Shown here: positions 1-5,722 of the stretch, piece by piece | Layout: the number at the start of each line of letters is the position of its first letter | How positions within the stretch are numbered: the stretch's first letter is position 1 | Assembly (NCBI GenBank): GCA_018333845.1 | Contig: JAGXSK010000230.1 | Location: 1 to 6,528, forward strand | Source of the DNA: Clostridia bacterium | GTDB lineage: Bacteria; Bacillota; DSM-16504; Desulfitibacterales; Desulfitibacteraceae | Length of the DNA stretch: 6,528 bases | Direction: 5' to 3' | Notes under the pieces: model-generated | Seen by the model: the letters and a program-made list of their open reading frames with translations, nothing else | What the model was told of the DNA's origin: nothing | The model's database searches: none | Translations under genes and position numbers: made by a program

Positions 1-441
1 ATAGCCATAGTATCTCCTGGAGGTTTCCCAAAGGATTTAAACATGTATCAGGCCCAAAAGGGTTTAGCCCATGCATCAAGGGTGGTGAAGGATGGAGGAT
101 ACATAATACTTACTGCTGAGTGTTCTGAGGGTATTGGTGATGATAAGTTTTATAACACCATGAAAAGCTTCAAGACACCTGAAGAGGTCATTGAGCATTT
201 CAAAAGTATAGAATTTGAGATTGGAGTACATAAAGCCTTTTTATGGTGCAAAGCCTTATCCAGGATAAATGCCTATTTATTATCAAAGGGCATAAATGAT
301 GAAGACGCATGTGGTTTGATGGTAGAGAAAAGAGAAAGCATAGAGGCCGTCATTGAAGAAATAAAACATAAGCTGCCAGAAAAACCAAGGGTCATAGTCA
401 TGCCAAAAGCAAATTCAACAATACCAGTAGTTAATGAATAA
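1..441 (+). CDS. larA: LarA-family nickel-dependent lactate racemase homologue, C-terminal part (5' truncated)
   Basis: The reading frame is open from base 1 and ends at TAA 439-441, so about 146 C-terminal residues of a protein normally near 425 residues are present. LarA enzymes use a nickel-pincer nucleotide cofactor to interconvert lactate stereoisomers in the cytoplasm; relatives act on other 2-hydroxyacids, so the substrate is not certain. The recognisable family block is SPGGFPKDLNMYQAQKGLA (codons at 13-69), followed by a GGYIILTAECSEGIG-type strand and loop. In this block the Gln at 49-51 and Lys at 58-60 (Q-A-Q-K) appear to correspond to the substrate-contacting Gln/Lys pair of characterised LarA. 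A Trp at 244-246 may be the conserved active-site Trp. The pincer-binding Lys and the His ligands would lie upstream of the window. The ATG at 43 is internal to the domain and is not the true start. The gene ends at a hairpin terminator and is a separate unit from the hdr operon. Confidence 0.85.
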   Translation: MAIVSPGGFPKDLNMYQAQKGLAHASRVVKDGGYIILTAECSEGIGDDKFYNTMKSFKTPEEVIEHFKSIEFEIGVHKAFLWCKALSRINAYLLSKGINDEDACGLMVEKRESIEAVIEEIKHKLPEKPRVIVMPKANSTIPVVNE

Positions 442-488
442 GGGAAATAAATGTCATGTTCGTTCATATTGAAATTTATATCATGGAT

Positions 489-512
489 AATGGATTAAAG
501 AATGGATTAAAG
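489..512. repeat. 12-bp perfect tandem duplication
   Basis: AATGGATTAAAG occurs twice head to tail (489-500 and 501-512) just after larA. A partial related unit, ATGGATAA (483-490), precedes it. The second copy runs into the left arm of the terminator hairpin. It looks like a replication-slippage duplication in a convergent intergenic spacer; no function is implied. Confidence 0.7.
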
Positions 513-549
513 AAAGGGAAAGTCCTAAAAACACTTTCCCTTTCTTTTT
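509..549. terminator. Rho-independent terminator shared by convergent larA and the Na/Pi transporter gene
   Basis: The arm at 511-523 (AGAAAGGGAAAGT) pairs perfectly with 533-545 (ACTTTCCCTTTCT). Two more A-T pairs (509-510 with 546-547) give a 15-bp stem around a 9-base loop. On the plus strand the stem runs into TTTTT (545-549), a good intrinsic terminator for larA. On the minus strand the trailing sequence is only TTAATCC, so termination of the transporter transcript would be weaker. The loop (524-532) contains the transporter stop codon (525-527), and the stem encodes its last residues KRKGKC. Confidence 0.85.
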
Positions 550-1472
550 GGCAGCACATTATATGTCCACGTGGTCAAATCTGCAAATTGTCTTACAAAA
601 GGTAATACCAGAAGGGAAGATACCAGATTATAAATAGTCTGGGAATTTGCAATTTGACGAGGCAAAGAAGAGGATGTCATTTCAATAAGCAAGGCAAAGC
701 TAGAAATTATGGGCAGGAAGAGTATTAGACCACCTATATTTAAAATAATATGTGCCAGGGCAACCTTGCGGGCAGCACTTGATGAATGTATAACTGCAAG
801 CAATGCGGTAAAGCAGGTTCCCACATTTGAACCTAAAATTACAGCAATTGCAGTAGTTAGTGTTAAATATCCATGGGGAGCCATGGCCAGTAGAATAGCT
901 GTAACTCCGCTGCTTGACTGTAATAGTGCTGTGCTTATTACACCAATAGATACACTATATAGTAAACTGCCATCTATCTTGGACCAAAGTAAAGAAAAGA
1001 GTCTGCTGTTTTCCAGGGGCGATGTGGACCAGGTCATAAGACTAAGTCCAACTAAAACTAAAGAGAAGCTTAATAATACTTTTCCCCCAATCCGTATTTT
1101 TTTAAAAGGAATAATGCATAGAAAAATTCCAGCAATTATCATTGGCATTAAAAAGTTTTTTAAATCAAAGGTAATTAACTGTGTTGTAAAGGTTGTACCT
1201 ACATTAGTTCCCAAAACAATACCTACTGCCTGATGAAAGGTTAAAAGCCTTGCATTAACTAACCCAATTGTAAGCACTATAATAGCGCTGCTGCTTTGAA
1301 GCACCATTGTGGCAGCTGTTCCAAAAATAAATCCCTTGGTGGGGGTATCGGTAAACCGTTCAAGGAAATATTTTAGTTTGTATTGATGATAACTTTCAAG
1401 GGTTTTGCTAATAAAATAGATGCCTAATAGAAGGACAGACAATCCTCCCAAAAAACCTAATATAAAAGCCAA
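525..1472 (-). CDS. Na+/phosphate cotransporter-family membrane protein, short form without PhoU domain
   Basis: A 315-residue, strongly hydrophobic inner-membrane protein of the bacterial Na/Pi cotransporter family (NptA/YjbB-like, SLC34-related), expected to move phosphate with Na+. The duplicated core is clear: QSSSA at residues 59-63 followed by GTNVGTT at 88-94, then QSSSG at 185-189 followed by GSNVGTC at 214-220. QSSS is the family's signature substrate/ion-binding motif, and an AHIILNIGG helix follows at 240-248. Many bacterial members are about 540 residues with a C-terminal PhoU-like domain; this one stops after the membrane core and a short basic tail (KRKGK), a common short form. 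The start is TTG (1472-1470), with AGGAGGA six bases upstream; translation from there reads straight into the first helix. It is transcribed divergently from the hdr operon and convergently with larA. Some family members are instead phosphate exporters, so the direction of transport is uncertain. Confidence 0.9.
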   Translation of the reverse strand: MAFILGFLGGLSVLLLGIYFISKTLESYHQYKLKYFLERFTDTPTKGFIFGTAATMVLQSSSAIIVLTIGLVNARLLTFHQAVGIVLGTNVGTTFTTQLITFDLKNFLMPMIIAGIFLCIIPFKKIRIGGKVLLSFSLVLVGLSLMTWSTSPLENSRLFSLLWSKIDGSLLYSVSIGVISTALLQSSSGVTAILLAMAPHGYLTLTTAIAVILGSNVGTCFTALLAVIHSSSAARKVALAHIILNIGGLILFLPIISSFALLIEMTSSSLPRQIANSQTIYNLVSSLLVLPFVRQFADLTTWTYNVLPKRKGKCF

Positions 1473-1478
1473 TTTAAG

Positions 1479-1485
1479 TCCTCCT
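1479..1485 (-). promoter_or_regulatory. Ribosome binding site fixing the TTG start of the Na/Pi transporter gene
   Basis: On the minus strand AGGAGGA lies six bases before TTG (1472-1470). This supports the TTG start over any internal ATG, since the next Met codon lies well inside the protein, at residue 56. Confidence 0.85.
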
Positions 1486-1592
1486 AATCAAAGAAACTTA
1501 CTTGCTTATGTAATTAGTTATTCATGTCTTAAGCAAATATACCTAAAAATTATTATCCTGAAATTTTAAGTTTATCTTTTTAATAACCTAAA

Positions 1593-1600
1593 AAGGAGGA
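1593..1600 (+). promoter_or_regulatory. Orphan Shine-Dalgarno-like sequence with no start codon downstream
   Basis: AAGGAGGA is a near-perfect ribosome binding sequence, but no ATG, GTG or TTG follows at a normal distance. The nearest downstream GTG and ATG triplets are over 30 bases away. On the opposite strand it reads TCCTCCT, exactly complementary to the AGGAGGA of the transporter gene (1479-1485). It could be a gene remnant, chance, or part of a leader structure; the function is unknown. Confidence 0.35.
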
Positions 1601-1638
1601 ATTTACTCAAAAATATAGTAATTTTTAATTATGTGATA

Positions 1639-1647
1639 TGTTATAAT
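1639..1647 (+). promoter_or_regulatory. Candidate upstream promoter (extended -10) for the hdr operon
   Basis: TGTTATAAT is a perfect extended -10 (TGn followed by TATAAT at 1642-1647). No good -35 is visible at 16-18 bases upstream; the region is AT-rich. Transcription would begin near 1654 and give a leader of about 155 bases carrying the palindrome at 1739-1765. Prediction is from sequence alone. Confidence 0.45.
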
Positions 1648-1710
1648 AAAGAAGTTGCATGAAAAATGTGCTCTGAAAAGTAATAGTAATAGTTTTTTCA
1701 AGTATGAATG

Positions 1711-1741
1711 TTGACTTTTTTCTTAAATTTCAATCTATAAA
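1711..1741 (+). promoter_or_regulatory. Candidate proximal promoter for the hdr operon
   Basis: TTGACT (1711-1716; 5 of 6 to consensus) is followed after 19 bases by TATAAA (1736-1741; 5 of 6). The spacer is longer than the ideal 17 but within the functional range. The -10 overlaps the left end of the perfect palindrome (1739-1765), so a protein bound there would block or modulate this promoter. The start would fall near 1748, inside the palindrome, leaving a leader of about 60 bases. Confidence 0.5.
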
Positions 1742-1765
1742 TAAGTTAATCTGATTAACTTATTT
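1739..1765. promoter_or_regulatory. Perfect 27-bp palindrome, probable operator of the hdr operon
   Basis: The arm AAATAAGTTAATC (1739-1751) is exactly mirrored by GATTAACTTATTT (1753-1765) about a single T at 1752. It overlaps the -10 and probable start of the proximal promoter, the classical position for a dimeric repressor. The GTTAA/TTAAC half-sites resemble the clostridial Rex (NADH-sensing) box, but they are separated by five bases rather than four and the outer flanks are AA/TT rather than TT/AA. The match is therefore imperfect and the regulator unknown. In RNA it could also form a weak AU-rich hairpin; no U-tract follows, so it is not a terminator. Confidence 0.6.
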
Positions 1766-1793
1766 TAAATATTTAAGATAATTTGCAAATATG

Positions 1794-1803
1794 GGAGAGG
1801 AGG
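1794..1803 (+). promoter_or_regulatory. Ribosome binding site fixing the TTG start of hdrC
   Basis: GGAGAGGAGG ends seven bases before TTG (1811-1813). No ATG lies in frame near it, so TTG is the supported initiation codon. Confidence 0.85.
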
Positions 1804-1810
1804 AAGTATT

Positions 1811-2386
1811 TTGGAGGTATTTGACATTAGTAATCAAGTTAACAATAGTGCCCCCATTAAAGAACAGGTAGAAGAGCTTAGTGGTGAAAAGGTAAAGAAG
1901 TGTTATCAGTGTGGCAAATGTACAGCCGGGTGTCCAGTAGCCTTTGCCATGGACAATCCTCCAAGGCAGATTCTCAGATTATTGCAGGTAGGCCTTATAA
2001 AAGAAGCATTAGAAAGTAATAGCGTTTGGATATGTGCTTCCTGTCAAACATGCTATGCACGCTGCCCAAGGGGAGTGAATATTCCACGAGTCATGGAGGC
2101 AGTGAGAATCATGGCCAAAAACAAGGGGATTATGCCTGAAAAGAACATTAAGCTTTTTGAAGATCTGTTTCTAAAGTCTGTAGAAAACAATGGAAGAGTT
2201 CATGAGATGGGCTTAATTGTCATGTATAATCTCATGTCAATGCAGCCATTTAAGGATGTAACCCTGGCACCCAAGCTTTTTCTAGATGGAAAGATTAGTC
2301 CCTTTCCTCACAAAGTCAAGAATCCTTCAGAAATCAAGAAGCTATTTGAAAGGGTTAGAGAAAAAGAGAAAGGGGGTCACGCCTAA
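1811..2386 (+). CDS. hdrC: HdrC-like subunit, [4Fe-4S] dicluster electron-transfer protein of a heterodisulfide reductase-type complex
   Basis: A 191-residue cytoplasmic protein with two classical [4Fe-4S] motifs: CxxCxxCxxxCP at Cys31, 34, 37, 41 and a second at Cys75, 78, 81, 85. The rest is mostly helical, with no membrane segments or signal peptide. This length and spacing are typical of HdrC, which carries electrons from HdrA to the catalytic HdrB. The start is TTG with a strong ribosome binding site; the stop TAA (2384-2386) overlaps the hdrB ATG as TAATG, so the two are translationally coupled. It is the first gene of the operon, placed just downstream of the palindrome-bearing promoter region. 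Dicluster proteins of the GlpC type look similar, but the adjacent hdrB and hdrA make the HdrC assignment firm. The physiological disulfide is not known in bacteria lacking coenzymes M and B. Confidence 0.93.
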   Translation: MEVFDISNQVNNSAPIKEQVEELSGEKVKKCYQCGKCTAGCPVAFAMDNPPRQILRLLQVGLIKEALESNSVWICASCQTCYARCPRGVNIPRVMEAVRIMAKNKGIMPEKNIKLFEDLFLKSVENNGRVHEMGLIVMYNLMSMQPFKDVTLAPKLFLDGKISPFPHKVKNPSEIKKLFERVREKEKGGHA

Positions 2387-3291
2387 TGACATTAAAATAT
2401 GCATATTACCCTGGTTGCTCACTAAATGCAACGGGAATAGAATACAATCAGTCTACAAAAGCAGTTGCAAAGCATCTAGGAGTTCAATTAGAGGAAATTG
2501 ATGACTGGAACTGCTGTGGCGCTTCAGCTGCCCATAATACGAGTCATTTGCTTTCAATAGCACTGCCAGCAAGGACCCTTGCCTTGGCAGAAAAACAAGG
2601 ACTTGATGTAGCTGTTCCATGTGCGGCATGCTTTAATAGAATGAAAGCTGCTCAAGTTGAGGTTAGGCAATCAAAAGAAATGAAAAAGACCATAAATGAA
2701 GTTATTGATATGGAATATACCGCCAGGCATGAGGTCAAAACACTTTTGGATGTACTTGTCAATGATGTGGGTCTTGATAAGATCAAAGAATCAGTTAACA
2801 GACCATTAACTGGCTTAAAAGTGGCCTCTTATTATGGGTGCTTGTTAGTAAGGCCCCCAAAAATCATGTGTTTTGACGATGTGGAGGACCCCATGACCAT
2901 GGATAGGCTGGTTGCGGCTTTAGGTGGAGAACCAGTGGAGTGGTCTTATAAAGTGGAATGCTGTGGTGCGGGACATTCAACTGCCAAACCTGCTGTTGGC
3001 ATTCCGATGATTAGAGATATTCTAAAAAATGCAAAGCTTAACGGCGCTAATTGTATCTTAACAGCATGTCCTCTTTGCTTTTTAAATTTAGATATGAGAC
3101 AAAAAGAGGCAGGACAATTAGATAATAATAGCTATCAATTGCCTGTTTTCTATTTCACACAGTTTATGGGACTTGCTTTTGGCTATTCAGCAAAGGAATT
3201 ATGCTTAAATAAACATTTTGTGGATCCAGTAAAATTGTTAGATGAAAAGGATATTTTCAGGCATCCAGATACAAGGAGGGAAAAGGCTTGA
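2386..3291 (+). CDS. hdrB: HdrB-like catalytic subunit with two CCG domains
   Basis: A 301-residue protein with two complete cysteine-rich (CCG) motifs. The first is Cys11, Cys43-Cys44, Cys79 and Cys82 (C-X31-CC-X34-CxxC); the second is Cys152, Cys192-Cys193, Cys228 and Cys231 (C-X39-CC-X34-CxxC). In methanogen HdrB these ten cysteines bind two non-cubane [4Fe-4S] clusters that cleave the CoM-S-S-CoB heterodisulfide. All ten are kept here, so comparable disulfide or thiol chemistry is expected, although the bacterial substrate is unknown. The ATG shares its A with the hdrC stop (TAATG), and AAGGGGGT lies just upstream at 2370-2377. The stop TGA (3289-3291) overlaps the hdrA TTG start. The length is normal for HdrB and no truncation is visible. 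It is likely soluble and bound to HdrC. Confidence 0.94.
   Translation: MTLKYAYYPGCSLNATGIEYNQSTKAVAKHLGVQLEEIDDWNCCGASAAHNTSHLLSIALPARTLALAEKQGLDVAVPCAACFNRMKAAQVEVRQSKEMKKTINEVIDMEYTARHEVKTLLDVLVNDVGLDKIKESVNRPLTGLKVASYYGCLLVRPPKIMCFDDVEDPMTMDRLVAALGGEPVEWSYKVECCGAGHSTAKPAVGIPMIRDILKNAKLNGANCILTACPLCFLNLDMRQKEAGQLDNNSYQLPVFYFTQFMGLAFGYSAKELCLNKHFVDPVKLLDEKDIFRHPDTRREKA
3273..3280 (+). promoter_or_regulatory. Ribosome binding site fixing the TTG start of hdrA
   Basis: AAGGAGGG lies seven bases before TTG (3288-3290), inside the end of hdrB. It supports the TTG start, which yields the conserved HdrA N-terminus KRIGVFVCHCG. Confidence 0.85.
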
Positions 3292-5273
3292 AACGTATAG
3301 GAGTTTTTGTGTGTCATTGTGGGTCAAATATTGCTGCTGTAGTTGATGTAAAGAAAGTAGCAGAGGAAGCAAAAAACATGCCAGGTGTGGTATATTCAAC
3401 AGATTATCAATATATGTGCTCCGAACCAGGGCAAGACGTTATTATTAAAGCTGTAAAGGAGCATAACTTGAATAGGGTAGTAGTTGCTGCATGTTCACCA
3501 AGACTTCATGAACCTACCTTTAGAAAGACATTGGAAAATGCAGGTCTAAATCCCTATTATGTTGAGATGGCCAACTTAAGGGAACACTGTTCATGGGTGC
3601 ACCCAAATGACAAAGAAGGTGCTACACTAAAGTCAATTGACCTTGTTAGGAAAGCAGTAGCCAAGGTTAATAAGACTGTGGCTCTATTTCCTGGGGAAAT
3701 TCCAGTTGAAAAACGGTGTCTGGTTATAGGTGGTGGAATTGCAGGCATGCAGACTGCCATAGATGTGGCAGACATGGGTTATGAAGTGATTATTCTTGAG
3801 AGGGAAGCCACAATAGGCGGGAAAATGGCAATCCTTGATAAAACATTTCCTACAATGGATTGCTCTGCTTGTATTTGTACCCCCAAAATGGTTGATGCAG
3901 CTCAGCATCCAAATATAAAGCTGTATACCCTTTCTGAGCTTGAGTCAGTGGGGGGATATGTAGGAAACTTTGAGGTTACTATTCGTAAGAAAGCCAGATA
4001 TGTGGATATGCTTAAATGTACAGGCTGTGGAATCTGCGAGGCAAAATGCCCTAAAAAAGTAGTGTCTGAATTTGATTATGGAATGGGCAAAAGGCCCTGT
4101 ATTTACAAGCCGTTTCCCCAGGCTGTGCCCAACAAGCCAATGATAGATCCCGAAAACTGCAGAAAACTAAAGGAAAACAAATGTGGGGTTTGTGCCAAGG
4201 TTTGTCCTACTGATGCAGTAAATTTTGAGGATAAGGATGAATTGGTAACTGAAAGATTTGGTGCCATTGTAATGGCTACAGGTTATGAGTTGTATGACTG
4301 GAAGAAAGACTTTGGTGAGTATGGCTATGGTAAATATCCTGATGTAATTGACGGTTTACAATTTGAAAGACTTGTAAACGCTTCCGGTCCAACCTTGGGT
4401 AAGATCAAGAGACCTTCAGATGGAGAAATACCCCAGGATATAGTTATAATCAAATGTGTTGGATCAAGAAGTACTGAAAAGGGGAAGACCTATTGCTCCA
4501 AAATATGCTGTATGTATACGGCAAAGCATGCCACACAGATTTTGGAGAAAAACCCAAATGCCAATGTATATATCTTCTATATGGATGTAAGAACTCCAGG
4601 TAAAATGTATGATGAATTTTATATGAGGGCAAAGGAAGGCTACGGCGCTACTTATTTGCGCGGTCAGGTTTCTAAAATATATCAGGAAGGAAAGAAATTA
4701 ATTGTCAAGGCAGAAGATACCCTTGTTGGCAAACCTGTGGAGGTTAAGGCAGATATGGTTATCCTGGCAACTGCTGCAGCAGCTGTTAAAGACTCTTCAG
4801 AAATTGCTCAAAAAGTTGGCTTTTCCTATGACAAGGATGGTTTTTTTACAGAGGCCCATCCGAAGTTACGGCCCATTGAAACAAATACAGCTGGTGTCTT
4901 TTTGGCTGGAACCTGTCAAGGACCAAAGGATATTCCTGAAACAGTTTCCCAGGCAACAGCAGCAGCAGCCAAGGTAGGAGCCCTCTTCTCAAAAGATAAA
5001 ATGGCTACAAATCCAATGATCAGTAGTGTTGACCAAGGATTATGCTCTGGATGTGGAATGTGCATTCCTGTTTGTCCTTATAAGGCAATTGAGCTGATAA
5101 CCATTAAGGAACGTGTTCATGGTGGAGAAATTGAAAGACAAGTAGCAAATGTAAATGCTGGGCTATGTCAGGGCTGCGGGCCATGTACAGTAGCTTGTCG
5201 TTCCGGTGCTATTAATTTAAGAGGATTTACAAATCAACAGATTCTAGCGGAGGTGGATGCCGCATGTCAGTAG
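3288..5273 (+). CDS. hdrA: HdrA-like FAD and polyferredoxin subunit, electron-bifurcating core
   Basis: A 661-residue protein, the size of full-length methanogen HdrA. The N-terminal domain (about 1-140) carries Cys9, Cys11, Cys44, Cys69 and Cys101. A Rossmann fold follows with GGGIAG (148-153) and Glu171 for FAD, then the HdrA-type CSACICTPKM block (Cys192, 195, 197). An inserted ferredoxin domain holds Cys244/247/250/254 and Cys291/299/302/306. Within the thioredoxin-reductase-like part, Cys390, 403, 407 and 408 match the extra cluster site of HdrA, and AGTCQGPKDIPETVSQA (540-556) closes the FAD site. The C-terminal ferredoxin has Cys586/589/592/596 and Cys627/630/633/637. HdrA FAD splits electron pairs between a low-potential acceptor (ferredoxin) and HdrCB. 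No in-frame TGA (selenocysteine) is present. The TTG start has a strong ribosome binding site and overlaps the hdrB stop; the 3' end overlaps mvhD by ten bases. Bifurcation is inferred from the family. Confidence 0.94.
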   Translation: MKRIGVFVCHCGSNIAAVVDVKKVAEEAKNMPGVVYSTDYQYMCSEPGQDVIIKAVKEHNLNRVVVAACSPRLHEPTFRKTLENAGLNPYYVEMANLREHCSWVHPNDKEGATLKSIDLVRKAVAKVNKTVALFPGEIPVEKRCLVIGGGIAGMQTAIDVADMGYEVIILEREATIGGKMAILDKTFPTMDCSACICTPKMVDAAQHPNIKLYTLSELESVGGYVGNFEVTIRKKARYVDMLKCTGCGICEAKCPKKVVSEFDYGMGKRPCIYKPFPQAVPNKPMIDPENCRKLKENKCGVCAKVCPTDAVNFEDKDELVTERFGAIVMATGYELYDWKKDFGEYGYGKYPDVIDGLQFERLVNASGPTLGKIKRPSDGEIPQDIVIIKCVGSRSTEKGKTYCSKICCMYTAKHATQILEKNPNANVYIFYMDVRTPGKMYDEFYMRAKEGYGATYLRGQVSKIYQEGKKLIVKAEDTLVGKPVEVKADMVILATAAAAVKDSSEIAQKVGFSYDKDGFFTEAHPKLRPIETNTAGVFLAGTCQGPKDIPETVSQATAAAAKVGALFSKDKMATNPMISSVDQGLCSGCGMCIPVCPYKAIELITIKERVHGGEIERQVANVNAGLCQGCGPCTVACRSGAINLRGFTNQQILAEVDAACQ

Positions 5274-5722
5274 AACACAAAATCCCTGAAAGAGAAAAAC
5301 AACAAGGTGAATGGACTCCGAAGATAGTAGGTTTTTGTTGTAATTGGTGTAGTTATGCAGGTGCAGACCTGGCTGGTACCAGCAGGTTCCAGTATCCCAG
5401 CAATTTAAGAATTATTAGGGTCCCATGTTCTGGTAGGGTTAACCCCCATATGGTTATTAGGGCCTTCCAAAAGGGAGCAGATGGTGTACTAGTTGCTGGT
5501 TGTCACCCAGGTGACTGCCACTATGCAACAGGCAATTATTATGCCAGAAGAAGGATGCTTGTCTTTAAAAGACTACTTGAATATGTGGGAATAGAGCCAG
5601 AGAGATTCCAGGCAAGGTGGATTTCTGGATCAGAAGGTCAAAAATTTGCTGAAAATGCCATTAAGCTTTCTGAGGAAATCAAGGCTCTAGGACCTAACAG
5701 GAAGTTGAGGGATGTCCGATGA
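5264..5722 (+). CDS. mvhD: MvhD/FlxD-like iron-sulfur protein (FlpD family), electron entry to HdrA
   Basis: A 152-residue protein of the FlpD/MvhD family, often annotated as 'hydrogenase iron-sulfur subunit'. The conserved block FCCNWCSYAGAD (24-35) gives Cys25, 26 and 29; Cys55 (RVPCSGRV), Cys80 (VAGCHPGDC) and Cys85 complete the set that in MvhD holds a small iron-sulfur cluster. In methanogens MvhD links the MvhAG hydrogenase to HdrA. In bacteria the same subunit pairs HdrA with other donors, as in the FlxABCD-HdrABC NADH system or the MetFV methylene-tetrahydrofolate reductase complexes. No hydrogenase genes are seen here, so the name should not be read as evidence for one. The ATG lies ten bases inside hdrA and is preceded by GCGGAGGTGG (5247-5256). 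The stop TGA overlaps the next ATG as ATGA. The family is firm, the donor uncertain. Confidence 0.92.
   Translation: MSVEHKIPEREKQQGEWTPKIVGFCCNWCSYAGADLAGTSRFQYPSNLRIIRVPCSGRVNPHMVIRAFQKGADGVLVAGCHPGDCHYATGNYYARRRMLVFKRLLEYVGIEPERFQARWISGSEGQKFAENAIKLSEEIKALGPNRKLRDVR

Larger units (their letters stand above)
1473..1810. other. Divergent AT-rich intergenic region between the transporter gene and the hdr operon
   Basis: There are 338 bases with no convincing gene on either strand. Going rightward it holds the transporter's ribosome binding site (1479-1485), an orphan Shine-Dalgarno-like AAGGAGGA (1593-1600), an extended -10 element (1639-1647), a TTGACT/TATAAA promoter candidate (1711-1741), a perfect 27-bp palindrome (1739-1765), a short AT-only palindrome TTAAATATTTAA (1765-1776), and the hdrC ribosome binding site (1794-1803). 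I could not identify a convincing minus-strand promoter for the transporter gene. No riboswitch or tRNA-like fold is recognised. Confidence 0.75.

Noticed and set aside
709..1233. Plus-strand open frame of 174 codons antisense to the transporter gene
   Set aside because: It lies wholly opposite the Na/Pi transporter, whose duplicated QSSS and GTNVGT motifs are clear. The antisense translation has no recognisable domain, and no good ribosome binding site precedes it.
1606..1662. Possible 18-codon leader peptide after the orphan AAGGAGGA
   Set aside because: It would have to begin with CTC, since no ATG, GTG or TTG lies at a suitable distance, and it shows no attenuator-like codon run or hairpin.
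1739..1765. Assigning the palindrome as a definite Rex box
   Set aside because: The clostridial Rex consensus TTGTTAA-N4-TTAACAA differs here in spacing (five central bases) and in both outer flanks. The resemblance is kept only as a hint.
1739..1765. The palindrome as a transcription terminator
   Set aside because: The stem is AU-rich with almost no loop, and no U-tract follows in either direction.
3557..3908. Minus-strand open frames inside hdrA
   Set aside because: They are opposite the FAD-binding Rossmann region of HdrA, with no motif or ribosome binding site of their own.
4955..4969. Short GCA/CAG triplet run as a microsatellite of interest
   Set aside because: It encodes the Ala-rich TAAAA helix in the conserved HdrA C-terminal FAD region and is only four to five units long.
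3288..5273. Selenocysteine in HdrA
   Set aside because: No in-frame TGA occurs; the expected positions carry cysteine codons.
5264..5722. MvhD as evidence for a [NiFe]-hydrogenase in this operon
   Set aside because: No hydrogenase large or small subunit motif is present in the window, and MvhD-family proteins also serve Flx and MetFV systems.
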